DNA of 64,000 nucleotides from Quercus robur. Taxonomy: Eukaryota; Streptophyta; Magnoliopsida; Fagales; Fagaceae. Position 1 is the first letter of the stretch, and each line of letters opens with the position of its first letter. Of this stretch, positions 23,987-35,900 are shown one piece after another. The notes under the pieces were generated by a model, which saw only the letters and a list, made by a program, of their open reading frames with translations, was not told the DNA's origin and did not search any database. Location of the stretch: positions 49,247,501 through 49,311,500 of the forward strand of contig NC_065539.1 in NCBI RefSeq assembly GCF_932294415.1, read 5' to 3'. The translations under genes were made by a program, and so were the position numbers.

Positions 23987-25836
23987 TAAACAATTTTTGA
24001 GTTAAATCCTCAATCATAAGCTCTCCAAGCTCTACATCAGTTACATTCCTCCCCTCAATGGTTCCTTGATCCTTCCTTGAATTGAAGACTGCCTTAAATT
24101 TTCTCACTTGCAGGAAACTTCTCTTTTTTATTTTTTATTATATAGGAAAGGAATGTAAATTTTTTAATAATTATTCTTATGATTTAGTTATTCTTTAGTT
24201 TGGTAACGTTTTTATTATAAAGAATAAATATTCCTTAAGAATAACTATTCTTAAAATGAGGAATAACTTTTTTTTTTAAATGATTGTAAATTTGTAATAG
24301 CTATTCCTTAATAAGTATAATAATTTTTATAATTAATATATTTCTTTTTTTGAGGCAATAATTAATATATTTCTAAGTAAACAAACTTTCCATATACACA
24401 TTACAATTATAAAAATAAAAAATCATAAAAATTACTCATTTCTCTCTTAAATTTAAAAAAATATTATTTTTAAGAAAATATGGTTGTATGAGTAAGATAT
24501 TTCTTAAAATAGATCTTAAGTTTTATTCTAATATTATAATTCACAACCAAATTTATAAATATATTTAGTTATTCATCACAATTTATTTTCAGTAATAAAA
24601 ATTACCATTTCTGTCATAATTCTTATTTAGTATACCAAACGTGCCCTTAGTCCTTTGAATTGCTTAGTGTAATTCAGATGATGGGTCATTTCCTTCGCCT
24701 CCCTACCTTCTTGTGTTCCCCCTCCCCCCCCCAAAAAAATAATAGTGATGAATTAAACATCTCTCTCTTTTTCTTTTTCTTTTTAATATAAATTTTAGGA
24801 ACATCTTCTATTTCTTTTTAAAATTTAATTATTTATTCAGGAAAAAAAGAAAAAAGAAAAAGAATGTATGGGTTAGTGAGGTCCATATACTCGCAATTCC
24901 CACATGTTGTGAGACATACGTTAGATACATAAGACATTTGGAGTTTTGGACACAGTTCTTGGTTTTTTTATTATGGGAAGCAAACACAGCTGGAGCTTCT
25001 CATATGGAAACCTTGTCCAGAATTTGTCATGTATTTTGGATTATCCCAGTTTAGATAGTTCAGCTAATAGAAGTGGCGGTCCTCAACATTGGAATTTAAA
25101 GAAACATGTTTAAATTTTGATGAGAAGAAGAAAAAATATATACTGCAAAAGATAGTTCAGCGTTTTGTTGCTTATTAATCAAGCAATTTATTGGATTTCA
25201 GATTGGTTGCTATCAAAGATCTTGGGTTTTATAACAGTTTCTAAAGAGAAGCCTTTTCAATCCTGGAGTGTCCCATTGGGAAAGTGGTTAATTCAATTGT
25301 TAGATTGAAAGTTATCCCTAATTTCAGTTGCGAAGAACTTGATTCTGTAGGAGGTATCCAAAGCTGTTTCAAATCTAAAAGCTCTTTCCTGGTACTAGAG
25401 TTGAAATATCGCCAACCAAGCCAGATGTTATCATTAGTCTATTAAAAAAGGAAAAGAAGAGAAGAGAAAAGGTACGAATCAGTACACAATTTGGTGAAGG
25501 AAAAATGGGGCCCTAGGTTTTGAAAGCAAAACCAGACTTTTCTATACATAAGAGCTGCAGTGAGAACATAATTTATTCATTTACACTGAATCATTTCCTA
25601 AACACTATTACATTTGGTACAAATATCACACAAACAGTAAATTACAAGATGGCACAACTGACAAACTGAAAGGGGAGCAACAAGGAAAATATATTTAAAA
25701 AGAAAAGAAAAGGAAACATCAACAGCATGTGCACAAGTAACTGCTTATCTTTCTGAGTGCCAAGATCTGGGCTTCCCACTTGGTTTGTAATCGAACATGT
25801 ACAAGCTCAGCGTATGTACATAAATCGATGTTGGAT
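23987..25836. other. Spacer with conserved unrecognised block (copy A)
   Basis: AT-rich DNA with a second hAT-like MITE remnant (to about 24648, ending ACCAAACGTGCCCT) and a block at 24975-25440 that is strongly conserved with 43474-44090 in copy B. That block can be read on the plus strand as MGSKHSWSFSYGNL..., 46 codons, ending near 25110. I do not recognise it. The site at about 24455 (aatttaaaaaaatatt) is the empty site of the MULE-type MITE at 42341. Confidence 0.5.
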
Positions 25837-26615
25837 CTAAAGCTCCATACAGAGGTAAGTGATGACAGAGCCTGATCTTCATTTGGTCCGCTCACTAACC
25901 TTCCATTTCTCTGTTGGGCTTTGTGGAGCCTAGTTTTGTTTGATTCGGTTTGACGACCCGACCCGAATAATATTGCATGGTTTTTAATGGAAGATTTACT
26001 GAGACTTAGTCCATGGAGCGGAGGCTTGGGCTGATAGGCTTAAGCCGGAGCGCATATGGACAAGCCTTCTGGGGGTCCAGGGGCAAAGCCCCCGGGAAAT
26101 TTTTTTTGGCCCGTTTAGCCCATTGTGGAACTACCTTTTGTAATTAGGGTTTTTTAGTGTGGTGTTGTTGCCGTGTTTTTGATATATAGAGAGAAAATAT
26201 TGTAACCGCAATGTTGTACTCTGTATTCTTCCCTAATAATAGTGATATCCCTGCAACTCCATAGACGTAGGCAAATTGCCGAACCACGTAAATAATGTCT
26301 TGTGCGTGTGATTGTTTTTTTTTCTTTGGCGTGTGTTTTCTCTGTTTTTTGTTTCTCACAGGTTGGGAATTCGGGTTAATTCCCTTCATTCTCAACTAGA
26401 ACCTTCTTTATGTTGGTGCAACTGGAAACCACAGTGGCAACTCCAGCTGCAGTTATACCAGGGCAATAAACCATGTGGCAGGATTCAAGCAAGCTGCAAT
26501 TTCTTACAAGGTGGCCTATACCAACATCTGTTATTTGGCGGCAGTGTGACAGAAGTATTTCTTTGAGTAATGGACAGCCTTCTCCTAACTCGGCCATTGC
26601 CATATCCCTCAAATT
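25837..26615 (-). pseudogene. Duplicated last exon of FBL4, interrupted by a solo LTR
   Basis: Matches exon 8 of the complete FBL4 gene (44801-44505), from the acceptor GGCAG at 26616-26620 through the stop region at 25837. LRR text such as EGCPLLKEILLSHCRQITD and GHLVRNCSLLES is intact, but a 477-bp solo LTR splits the exon after EN, and a TGA replaces an Arg codon in the TKRRSG stretch downstream. The other seven exons are missing because the duplication ends in the preceding intron. It cannot make FBL4. Confidence 0.9.
25912..26388. mobile_element. Solo LTR (copia type) in FBL4 exon copy
   Basis: 477 bp with TG..CA ends (TGTTGGGCTTTG to TTCCCTTCA) and a perfect 5-bp duplication ttctc (25907-25911, 26389-26393). 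The internal GTAGGCAAATTGCCGAACC block is common near the 3' end of plant copia LTRs. Copy B has the uninterrupted sequence. Confidence 0.9.
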
Positions 26616-27072
26616 CTGCCAAGATGGACAAATATTTAGATTGAAGGGGAAATTGCACGAAGAGAGAGGGAAATGATAAAAATATTGAATCAAGGAATTG
26701 TTTTGACCAAGTTGACTAGTGCATAACTCAGGACATGTGAACTTCACATAATAACAACACATAGATATTAAATGTGCATCAATAAAGGCTATTACTTATT
26801 ACCCAACGTTAGAACCAACTATATTAGGTTTTGGGAAGGATGGTTTGGATATGGACCAACCTTTTAAAAATATTATAATGATGCTACTCTAAGGATTGAA
26901 ATTGTGCACTTCACAGCCAAAGACTTTATCATTGCACCAGACAATGGTCCCATTACATGCACATTGATATGTAAATAAAATAACCCGATTATTCTATATC
27001 TCTCCACCTACTCTTAAAAAAACCGTGAACTCCACCTGCTCTTCTCTTTACCTCTCTCACACACTCTCGAAT

Positions 27073-27907
27073 AAGGGTCATCAAATAGCTCATAGCCCGA
27101 CCTAGAAACCCGACGACCCAAAAACCCTACGATCCACTGGGCTAACGGGCGGCCCGACCCGTTGTTATTGAGGCCCATGGGTAGCCCACTAGCCCAATGG
27201 ATCAAGCCGTGGGCTAGTTTTTATACCCATGGGTACCCGGTGGGCTAGCCCATTAACCCAACCCATTACCCAGCCCAATAACTCATAATTCATAATAAAA
27301 ATATATAAGAGGTGTATGATGGATTGATCTTGAGATATTATAGAGAAATTTCTTAAGAGAACTCCCTCAATCACTAAGATACTCAAAGTAATTGTGCTAA
27401 ACTTAGTTTACTAAATATATATTTTTCTAATAGTCTAGCAAATCTGAATTAACCATTTGACATTTTTTTTATTAAAGATAAAAATAAAAAACTATTTAAA
27501 GCCTTCATAAAAATTAAAAAAAAAAAGGTTTCCATCAACAAAACAAAAAATTAAATAGATTGGACTGTAAAAAAAATTGTAATTAAGTATTAAATTCTTT
27601 AATTCTTTCCTTTAAAAAAATAGATTGATTATTCCCTTATAAAAATTGATTCTTTCCTTATAAAAATAATAAAATAATATGTTAACACAAGCCCATGGGT
27701 AGCCCATTAGGCCCAACCCGATAGCCCAGCTCGCTAAAGACAAAATAGGCATTACCCATGGGCAGGGTCATGAGCTGAGGTTTTCTCTTTTGGCTCATCC
27801 CGACCCGGCCCGTTAACTAGTTAATAGCCCATTATGCCCGGCCTATTGTGCCCATGGGCTAAGTAAAAATGGGCCGGGCCGACCCAACCCGACCCATTGA
27901 CGACCTT
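27073..27907. mobile_element. hAT-like MITE inside enolase 5' leader
   Basis: Ends AAGGGTCATCAA and TTGACGACCTT are inverted repeats; subterminal regions are rich in GGGCTA/TAGCCC and CCCATGGG repeats. Flanks tctcgaat and tctcaaaa resemble a decayed 8-bp duplication. Removing it joins a CT-rich leader to the bases just before the enolase ATG. Confidence 0.55.
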
Positions 27908-27936
27908 GTCTCAAAACTAAAAATCTCTCTTCTGTT

Positions 27937-28540
27937 ATGGCTATCACAATCCAGGCCATCAAGGCATGCCAGATCTTCGACAGTCGTGGCAATCCCATAG
28001 TCGAGGTTCGATTCTTAAATTCCCATGTCCTTGATTTGTGTGTTTTTGTCGATAGTGTGTTATAGACTGTTTTGTTTTGTATCGAAAATCTGTGTGTGTC
28101 TATGACCATCATACACAAGGGTTTTGTTAATGATTAATTAATCAAATCTTTGTTCCTTAATCATGTAGGTCGATGTGACAACCTCAGATGGCACCTTTTA
28201 TAGAGCCGCTATTCCAAGTGGTGCATCCACTGGTATGTTCCTTAATCAAATCTTCATTTTATTTTCTTTGTAATTGATATTAGTCTTAGATTAGTAATGC
28301 TTAATCTGAGCGGTGAAATGAACTATGGAGATGATAATTTTCATTTATGTTGTTAGATCATTTTGAAAATACATGATATAGTGAAGAAATTGAGAGAGGA
28401 TTTGAACATTCAGATATGTTTTGGTGTTTTGTCTCATAGACCAAACTTTGTGTCCTTTTTTTTTGTTTTCCTTAGGAATTTATGAGGCACTTGAACTAAG
28501 GGATGGAGATTTAGACTACCTTGGAAAAGGTGTATCAAAG
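27937..28540 (+). pseudogene. ENO: Enolase, first three exons only
   Basis: Exons 27937-28005, 28169-28232 and 28476-28540 join in frame with GT..AG borders and give 66 codons of cytosolic-type enolase (glycolysis, 2-phosphoglycerate to phosphoenolpyruvate). Recognisable segments: QIFDSRGNPIVEVDV, AAIPSGASTG, the mobile loop that closes over the active site, and [11 protein letters not shown]. The next exon, and the whole barrel domain with the metal-binding and catalytic residues, is not found up to 30248, so no active enzyme can be made. The fragment lies within the Helitron-like element, consistent with gene capture. Confidence 0.9.
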
Positions 28541-30248
28541 GTAAGTTTAATTTATTAGCAAATTTGTAATTAAGCATATTCAGATCAGGGTTGGGTTCTT
28601 TTGTTTCTTTTATCTCTGTTTTGTTTTTTCTTTATATATTAATTAGAAAGAATACAGAAATTAAGCATATGCTGATCAGGGTTGGGTTTTTTGCTTTGTT
28701 GTGTAGGCAATAATATACATCTAAATCCATGTAAAAGGCAGAAGATAGCTAAAGTTAAAGAATTTCCAGAGGATATCCTCTTCCAAATCCTAAAACACAC
28801 AAAGGCTGATGTATTAGAGGGCTTTATATACACAAATGTTCGTTGTTAACTTAAATTTGTTAAGAGTTTCATCATCTTTTTACTATTCTTTGAGCCATAT
28901 TGTAAATAGAAGGTGAAACATATCCTTTTAATTTGGAGTATGTACATGAAATCTTTTAACTTCATAACCAAACTTAATGTGGTATCAAAAATATATAGGT
29001 ACCTACCAAAACCTCATTCCATGTTTTCAATTTTTAGGCACAAAGGAGCTTGCGCAAGCCTTGAGAGAGAAAAAACAACCTGTGGTTATATTGAAGTTGG
29101 TGTTGTTGCAACATGGTACTCTCTTTTCCTTTTAAAATTCTCTCTTTTATAGAGTCTTTTGGAAGTTTTGCAACGATTCATGACTATTGTCCTACTATTT
29201 TAAAGTAGAGTAAAAGATCATTCTCATTGATGTCTACTTTCATTAAGTGTTGTTTCTCTTACACGTAAACAAGCTATTTGATAAAATTCCTAAGTGATTT
29301 TTTGTTGTTGTTCTAGAAGTCATAATACATGGGGAGCGGTAAGGAGGAAGGTAAGTAGGGAATGTGATGCTCTGCTGTTGATTTAATCAGGGTGAGATGT
29401 TTTGTTGGCCTTATTTTCTCAATGTCATATGTTTGATATTGGGATTGGTATTGATGGTGAGATTTTGATATGATTCCCTTTGAGAAGTAGGTTCGATTTT
29501 TTTAATGATATATTTCATGGTGGGTTTGTGCATTAAGATTAGAGTTTGTTACCCTTAATAATTTCAAAGGAATCAAAGCTTTTAGAAAGTTTTATTGGCA
29601 TGGATGGTGAGATAGGTTTATATAGTAGAAAAAAAACATTTAGATAGTTTTGGTAATAGTTGATAGTATTGTACAAATGTTTTTTGTTTTTGGCTGCACT
29701 ATTGTAACAATGATTTAGCATATTGATTATTAGTCTGTGGACTGGTGTCACTTTGGAGCTTTAGGGGCCTTTGTTGGGCTGCTATTGCTGTGGACTAGAA
29801 GAGTAGTAAAGAAAGTTGATGGGGCTGTGGGAAATTATTCAATTTATGTAAGTTCAGATGTGTGGATGATCAATACAAGTCGGTGTTTCAGGTGCCTATG
29901 GTCCCAATTCTGAGCATGATTAGATTATACGAGTTAGACCCTGATGGAAAGGTTTAGTGACTTCTACAAAGCAACAAAGGAAGAAGATACAAATAACACT
30001 TTAAAGTTGTCTTTCAATTAATTCTAAATGTTGATTGAATACTTCTTTAAATTTGTGTTTCATACATTTAATGGATAATTGAGGATGTTAAAGATTTGAT
30101 TCTTCATTTTAATTTAAACTTAAGTTTGATTTCTATTTTTCATTACGCAATTTAATGTTTCATATCAACAATTAAAGAGGAAGAGAAAAAATATATTTTA
30201 CATTCATATGCAATAGCTTTCCCGTGCATCGCACGGGTTAGCAACTAG

Positions 30249-31287
30249 TTATTATTAAAAGTGATATGCCAACCATCACAAGAATATTGTCGACTCATTG
30301 CTGACTCTGAAACAAACAAAAAGGTAAGGAGAAGGGGAAAATAAAAACACCAGACAAAGTTACTCTCTCGCTCAATCACAAATTATAAAAAGCATCTATG
30401 TAGGGATAGGAATATGCAACGTGATCACAATAAGAAGAAAACAAACCTACCATTCCACCACCACCACCCACGAGTGATACTTGTATTCTTTAACCTGACA
30501 GCCCACACACCACAAACACAAAAAAATCTTCACAACACAAACAAACAAAGACCGACCACTAGCCTTATTTTTTATTTTATTTTTCTAAATTAAAAAAAAT
30601 AAATAATGTCTCTGTTGTAGAGTTATTGGAACCTCGATGGGGTTATCCTTATTCCCACAATACGAGTTTAGATTAGCTAGTGCAAAACGGTATTGATGTT
30701 TTAAGTTTAAAATCAGTTTTTTGCAAAAAAAAAATAATAATGAAAATTATGAAAATTTGCTACTAAGAAACGGAATTTTGGGTTTTAGCCTGATCAATGG
30801 AAGGTATTCATGAAAAAAAAAAATATTTTATATCAAATGATACCACGTCATTCAAATCAAAATTTAATAAATGAGAGACATGTGTAACAATAACTACTCA
30901 CTTAGTGAGGTAGTTATTTTCTACTGACATGTTTCACACTTATTAAATTTTTTTTATAGGAACACTTGTTGAATTTTAATACCAGTGACATGGTATCATT
31001 TTATACCAAATATTTTTCAATATCACTGACATAATATCATTTGATATCAGGGGCCTGTTGGTAACGTTATTCTAGTGACATTGTTTGTATTTTTTGAAAA
31101 TATGTATAGGTGAAAAAATGTGTAAAAATATATATAATATTGTCTAAAAACTAAAAACATATAATTAAACACATGTATCAAACAGGCCAGATATCTTGAA
31201 TTATTGTAGTTGGCATGATACATTTGTTGAAGCCATTTGAACCACTCAACGAAGACTCCAAGTCCTGCCACCAACAAGTCGCCGTCT
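30249..31287. other. Spacer between Helitron end and tandem repeat
   Basis: AT-rich, no gene recognised. The only structure noted is the fold-back at 30819-31018, listed separately. Confidence 0.5.
30819..31018. repeat. Fold-back repeat (~200 bp)
   Basis: Arms pair around a centre near 30900 (ACTCACTTAGTGAG). Left arm blocks ATGATACCACGTCA, TTTAATAAATGAG and AACTACTCAC match right arm blocks TGACATGGTATCAT, CTTATTAAATTT and GTGAGGTAGTT. No loop gene. It looks like a MITE with nearly no interior. Confidence 0.65.
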
Positions 31288-31803
31288 TAACTGCTAGCCT
31301 TATTAAAGGCTCACAAGTATAAGTCGTCAGCGCCTACGTATCAACCTATGCAAAGATCCAAACGCGGTGAACTTTTATAACATAAAAAATGTTAAAACCC
31401 CATTTCTTAGAACTTGTCCTCCAAGCCTAACACGTGGGCCCATAAATCTTGGAGCCCAACTATATACGCACATGCATGTAACACAACTCCTAATAACTCT
31501 TTGTTTGGATACAACTTATTTTACTGAAAATTGAAAATACTATGGTAACTGCTAGCTTTATTAAAGGCTCACAAGTCATAAGTCGTCAGTGCCTACGTAT
31601 CAACCTATGCAAAGATCCAAACGCGGTGAACTTTTATAACATAAAAAAAGTTAAAACCCCATTTCTTAGAACTTGTCCCCCAAGCCTAATACGTGGGCCC
31701 ATAAATCTTGGAGCCCAACTATATACACACATGCATGTAACACGACTCCTAATAATCCCTTGTTTGGATACAGTTTATTTTATTGAAAATTGAAAATAAT
31801 ATA
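31288..31803 (+). repeat. 258-bp tandem direct duplication upstream of chimeric gene
   Basis: Two head-to-tail units, 31288-31545 and 31546-31803, start TAACTGCTAGC and are nearly identical. Each contains CAAACGCGGTGAAC, with an ACGCGG core like the CGCG box bound by CAMTA factors, an ACGTGGGCC motif and a near-TATA TATATAC. They lie about 260-780 bases before the ATG at 32065. Confidence 0.85.
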
Positions 31804-32064
31804 ATAAAATAATTTTTAAATGAATGAAAAATTACTTGTTATTCTTTTTTTATTGTTCATATGTCTTGGTATACCGATTATGTCCCATAAACCGTGCACG
31901 GTGGTCTAAAAAGAAAAAAAAAAAAAAACTGAAAACGCGCAAACACAATGAAACGTGAACGTAACGTGGATCCAAACCGGGCTAATATCATTTTCGTAGC
32001 ATAAACCACTAGTTACGTTTCTAGCTTCTCTTTCACAAAAACAAACAAACAAACAGTAATAATA

Positions 32065-32901
32065 ATGTGTCCTTCTGGTACGACTTTACGAGCTGAAACC
32101 ACCACAGTGGGTTCAGATTTTAGGCCAGCGTTTAACGTGCTTGATGTTGATCACGATGGCAAGATTAGCCGTGACGATCTACGCAAGTTTTATTCTGGCT
32201 TTTCAAGCGGTGGTGCTGATGAAGAGGCTGAAAAGCGCGTTTCAGATTCATCAGTCCCCACCAACACAGCCATGGATATCTGTGCTTTGCCTTGCAAAAA
32301 ACCCAATTCAGAATCCAAGCAAACCTCCATTGATGACCTCTCAAACGACCTCCTAATAGAAATCCTCCACAGAATTCCTCTGAAACCCGCACACCGCTAC
32401 AAGTGCGTTTCCAAGAGATGGGTCCAAGTGATCTGTCAACCCCAATTTGCTGAACGTTTTACACACAGAATGAAACTCTTGTACCCATCACATCCATCAC
32501 CACCCTTTACACTGTTCTTTCAGTGTAGCTTTCCCCGACCATTTCCCGTTGAGTTCAAGCATTTTCAGAGGGATCCACAGTTTATGTCCTCCAACTTTTC
32601 CTTGAGCTTTCTTCCTCAGAATCCAAACCCCATTATTTTCATAGCAACGAGTAATGGGTTGGTGTTGTGTTCCACAACACTGTTGTCTCAGATGATGTAC
32701 TACGTCTGTAATCCACTCACTGCGAACTGGGTCGCTCTTCCTGTGCCTCCAAGGTTTGACAGTCATGTCCTTGCTGGGTTTGTGTGCCATTCCTACTATG
32801 ATGACATTGACACCATTACTCGGTTCAAGGTTGTGCGTGTCAGTGCTATCGAAACAGAGGTATGTATAGACCATGAGGGACCATGGCCGCCCTGTTTTTT
32901 T

Positions 32902-32944
<43 letters not shown>

Positions 32945-35900
32945 GTATCTATAAGTGTTTTTTTAGCTAGTTAGTTTGAGGTTTGGGATTCAAAGTTAAA
33001 AAGTTTGAGACTTTGAATAGAAAAAATTGTCCCTTTTTTTTTTTTTTTTTTAATCAGGTGGCAGACTAATTAATTTTTACTAAGGCTGTGTTTGGTTGAA
33101 TGTAAAATATTTTTCGAGTGTAAAATATTTTCAGGTGAAAATATTTTCGGAAAAGGAAAATATTTTCAAGTATTTGGTTGCATTCCAAAAAATGTTTTGG
33201 AAAATATTTTCTAGTGTTTGGTTGTGTTGCTGAAAATGCTCTAGAAAACTCATTTTTATCATGTTTTTCACATTTTCTTAGGATCCAAACAAATATTATT
33301 ACAGAAAATCAAAATATATAAACAACACAAGAAACAAAAATCAAAACAAAAAAAAAATCAAAATCATAAGACCAATCGTGAGAGAGGGACAGAGAGAGAT
33401 CGGTTCGTGGTGCAACTCGTCAGTGGACGAGGTGGGTCGATCTAGGAGTGGGTCACTCACTGGGCGGGTCGATCGGTTCGTGGGTTCGTGGCGCGGTCTC
33501 GCCAGTGGATGAGGTGGGCCAATTGGTGGGTGGGTTCACGGCGCGATCTCGTCGGTGGACAAGGTGGGTCGATCGGTGGGTGGGTTCATGATGCGATCTC
33601 GCCAGTGGACGAGGTGGGTTGATCGGTGGGTAGGTTCGTGGTGCTCGGTCTGAAGCTCGGTCAGCAGACTGTGGGTCGACGAACTGTGGATCGTCGAACT
33701 GGAGCTCGGTCTGTGGAGGCTCACAGTTTGGCGTGTCTTGTTTTGTGGAGCTCGGTCACAACTGCCTTGGAGTGTGTCTGTGGGGAGTGCTTGGAGTGTA
33801 AGAAACTTCGAAGGGGTGTAATTGATTTGAAGGTAAAATAAAGGCTGAAATGGTTTTACGCCTCAAGAGTGCTATTTTACGGTCAACACGGAAAATGATC
33901 TCCGTTTGACCCATTTTCTTGAGCTTACCAAAAACACATAGGAGTGTAAAAGGATTTCCTGAAATCCTTTTCAACCAAAACAAACACAGCCTAAGAAGAA
34001 TATTGAACTTATAATGACAATAAATATGGCTTTCAATTTTTGTTTTTAAATACTATTTTGATTATAGAGTGGTTCTTCTTTATTTACTCTTTACTGCAAA
34101 CAAAATAAAAGATGATTTTTTTGTAATGGATTTCTTAATTTTTTACATTTTAAAAGGAAATTATTGTGGCATTTACTAACAAATCAATCATAGATTTTTG
34201 TGAACCAAAAAAATGTAAAGTTTCATAATACATCACAGAAGATTGAGTGGAAATGTATTAAGAAACAATGATTTTAAATTTTTTTCTTTTATGAATTTTA
34301 GATAAATTTTTTTTAAAATATTTTGTCCCTTAAAATTTAAAACTAACCCTTCCAAATTGAATACAAGTCCAAAGAATCTAAAAATAAATTGTTTTTCATT
34401 TGATTGGCACCCAAAGTTAAAAATTTGAGACTTAGAGTTTTGAGTGATATATGTATAAAATTACTACTATGTTATATAGATAAATAAACATATTAAAGGG
34501 CTAAACTTGCACAGGATAATTATTGAGAAGTACTCGACCTCTTTCTATGTGAAAATCATAATAACTTTGGATAATCAACATTAATATGTTAACAAATTAC
34601 CTGTGCCCGTGTGGGACACAGATATAGGAGGAGGTATATGTTAAGTTAATGGCTTGCCGCCTTTTCCTTTTATAGTGTGTTTGAAATTTTGGAGGGAGGA
34701 GAGTAAACAGTAAGAAGGGAGGAAGAAGAGAGGAGGGGACGGGAATGGGTACCCTGTCCCTCTGTTTGGATGTTTTAAAAATATTAGGTAGAGTAAGGGG
34801 AATAGAGATATCCACCTCTTTATTTTGATGCTTTAAAAATTAAGGGAAGCAAAGGAGGTGGGGGGAGTGGTCATATAAATTGGCAACTAGATCATTATTT
34901 GTTAGTTTTAAAGAAATGCATATAAGTTGACATCAAAAGAGTAAAATTGACAATTTAGATTTTTATTTTTATTTTTTTAATATATATATATATGTTTGTG
35001 TGTGTGACAACACTAATTGGTTTTTTTACTAAGAACAATATTGGATATACAATGATAATAAATAACTTTTTTTTTCAATGTTTATGCTATTTTGATTATA
35101 GAATGGTTCTACTTCTATTTTCTCTTTTAAATTTTAATTGTAATTATGAAACAACTTCTTCTGGTAATGGATTTTTTGATTTTGTATATTGAAAGGGAGA
35201 CTACTGCAACATGTACTAGCAAATCAATCATAAATGGTTTTTGTGATTTACTGCATCATAAATGATTGAGTAGAAATATATCTATATCTTCTTCTTTTTT
35301 TAAAATATTTCGTTAATATTGAATTGATGCTAGTTTCAAGTGCGGGACAACATACGAGCTTGGAGGGCCAAACTTTTTAAGAATTAGATTTTCACTCCCA
35401 AAGTCTTTTAGCATGTTACTGAATTAGAAGCACGCAAAGTCCAAATTTTTTAAAATTTTATATATATATATATATATATATATGATCCCCCAAACTTTTC
35501 ATATTTCTTATATAACCTTTTTAAATTTGTTATCTCTTTGATCTCTCATTCTTGAAACTATAGTTCTGCTCCTGGCTAGTTTTATTTTTCATATATAAAT
35601 TTAGTTTCAAATTCCAGTATAATTCTCATTTTTAATGGTTTTTCCCCCCATGCCTTGGCCTCCCAAAGAGAAAATCCCTCCTCCATCTCTGTGTGGAGAT
35701 ATTCAACTCCGACACTAGTGAATGGCAACAATTTACAGAGCAATGTGAAGGTCTTCATACCACCATGGATTTTACCAAGTTTCAGACACATGCAGTTCTT
35801 GCCCACAATGATATCATGCATTGGGCGCACAGTGGCAGAGTTATCCTTGCTTTTGATCCTAATAACAAACATGATCATAAATGCCGTCTCATTCGTCAAC

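Larger units (their letters stand above)
14510..26981. repeat. Segmental duplication, copy A
   Basis: Collinear with 32239-45573 (copy B). Shared blocks in order: F-box gene, inverted-repeat pair, ARF-like pseudogene fragment, hAT-like MITEs, an unrecognised conserved block and the last exon of FBL4. The left edge lies about 30-40 bases before the F-box start codon (14547); the right edge is where both copies read gatatgtaaataaaat (26965-26981 and 45558-45573). Copy A has its own solo LTR (25912-26388) and MITE (22903-23854). Confidence 0.88.
26999..30248 (+). mobile_element. Helitron-like element carrying enolase exons
   Basis: The 3' end is characteristic: hairpin CCCGTGC-atc-GCACGGG at 30221-30237, then TTAGCAA and CTAG at 30245-30248, followed by host T. 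A 5' TC preceded by A occurs at 26999 (TCTCTCCACCTACTC), close to where homology with copy B ends, and is the best 5' candidate, but this is inference. No Rep/helicase is present, so it would be non-autonomous. The interior holds three enolase exons with introns and a hAT-like insert. Confidence 0.6.

Noticed and set aside
29041..29110. Possible extra captured exon (TKELAQALREKKQ reading) after the enolase exons
   Set aside because: Short, no splice context that joins the enolase frame and no family I can name.
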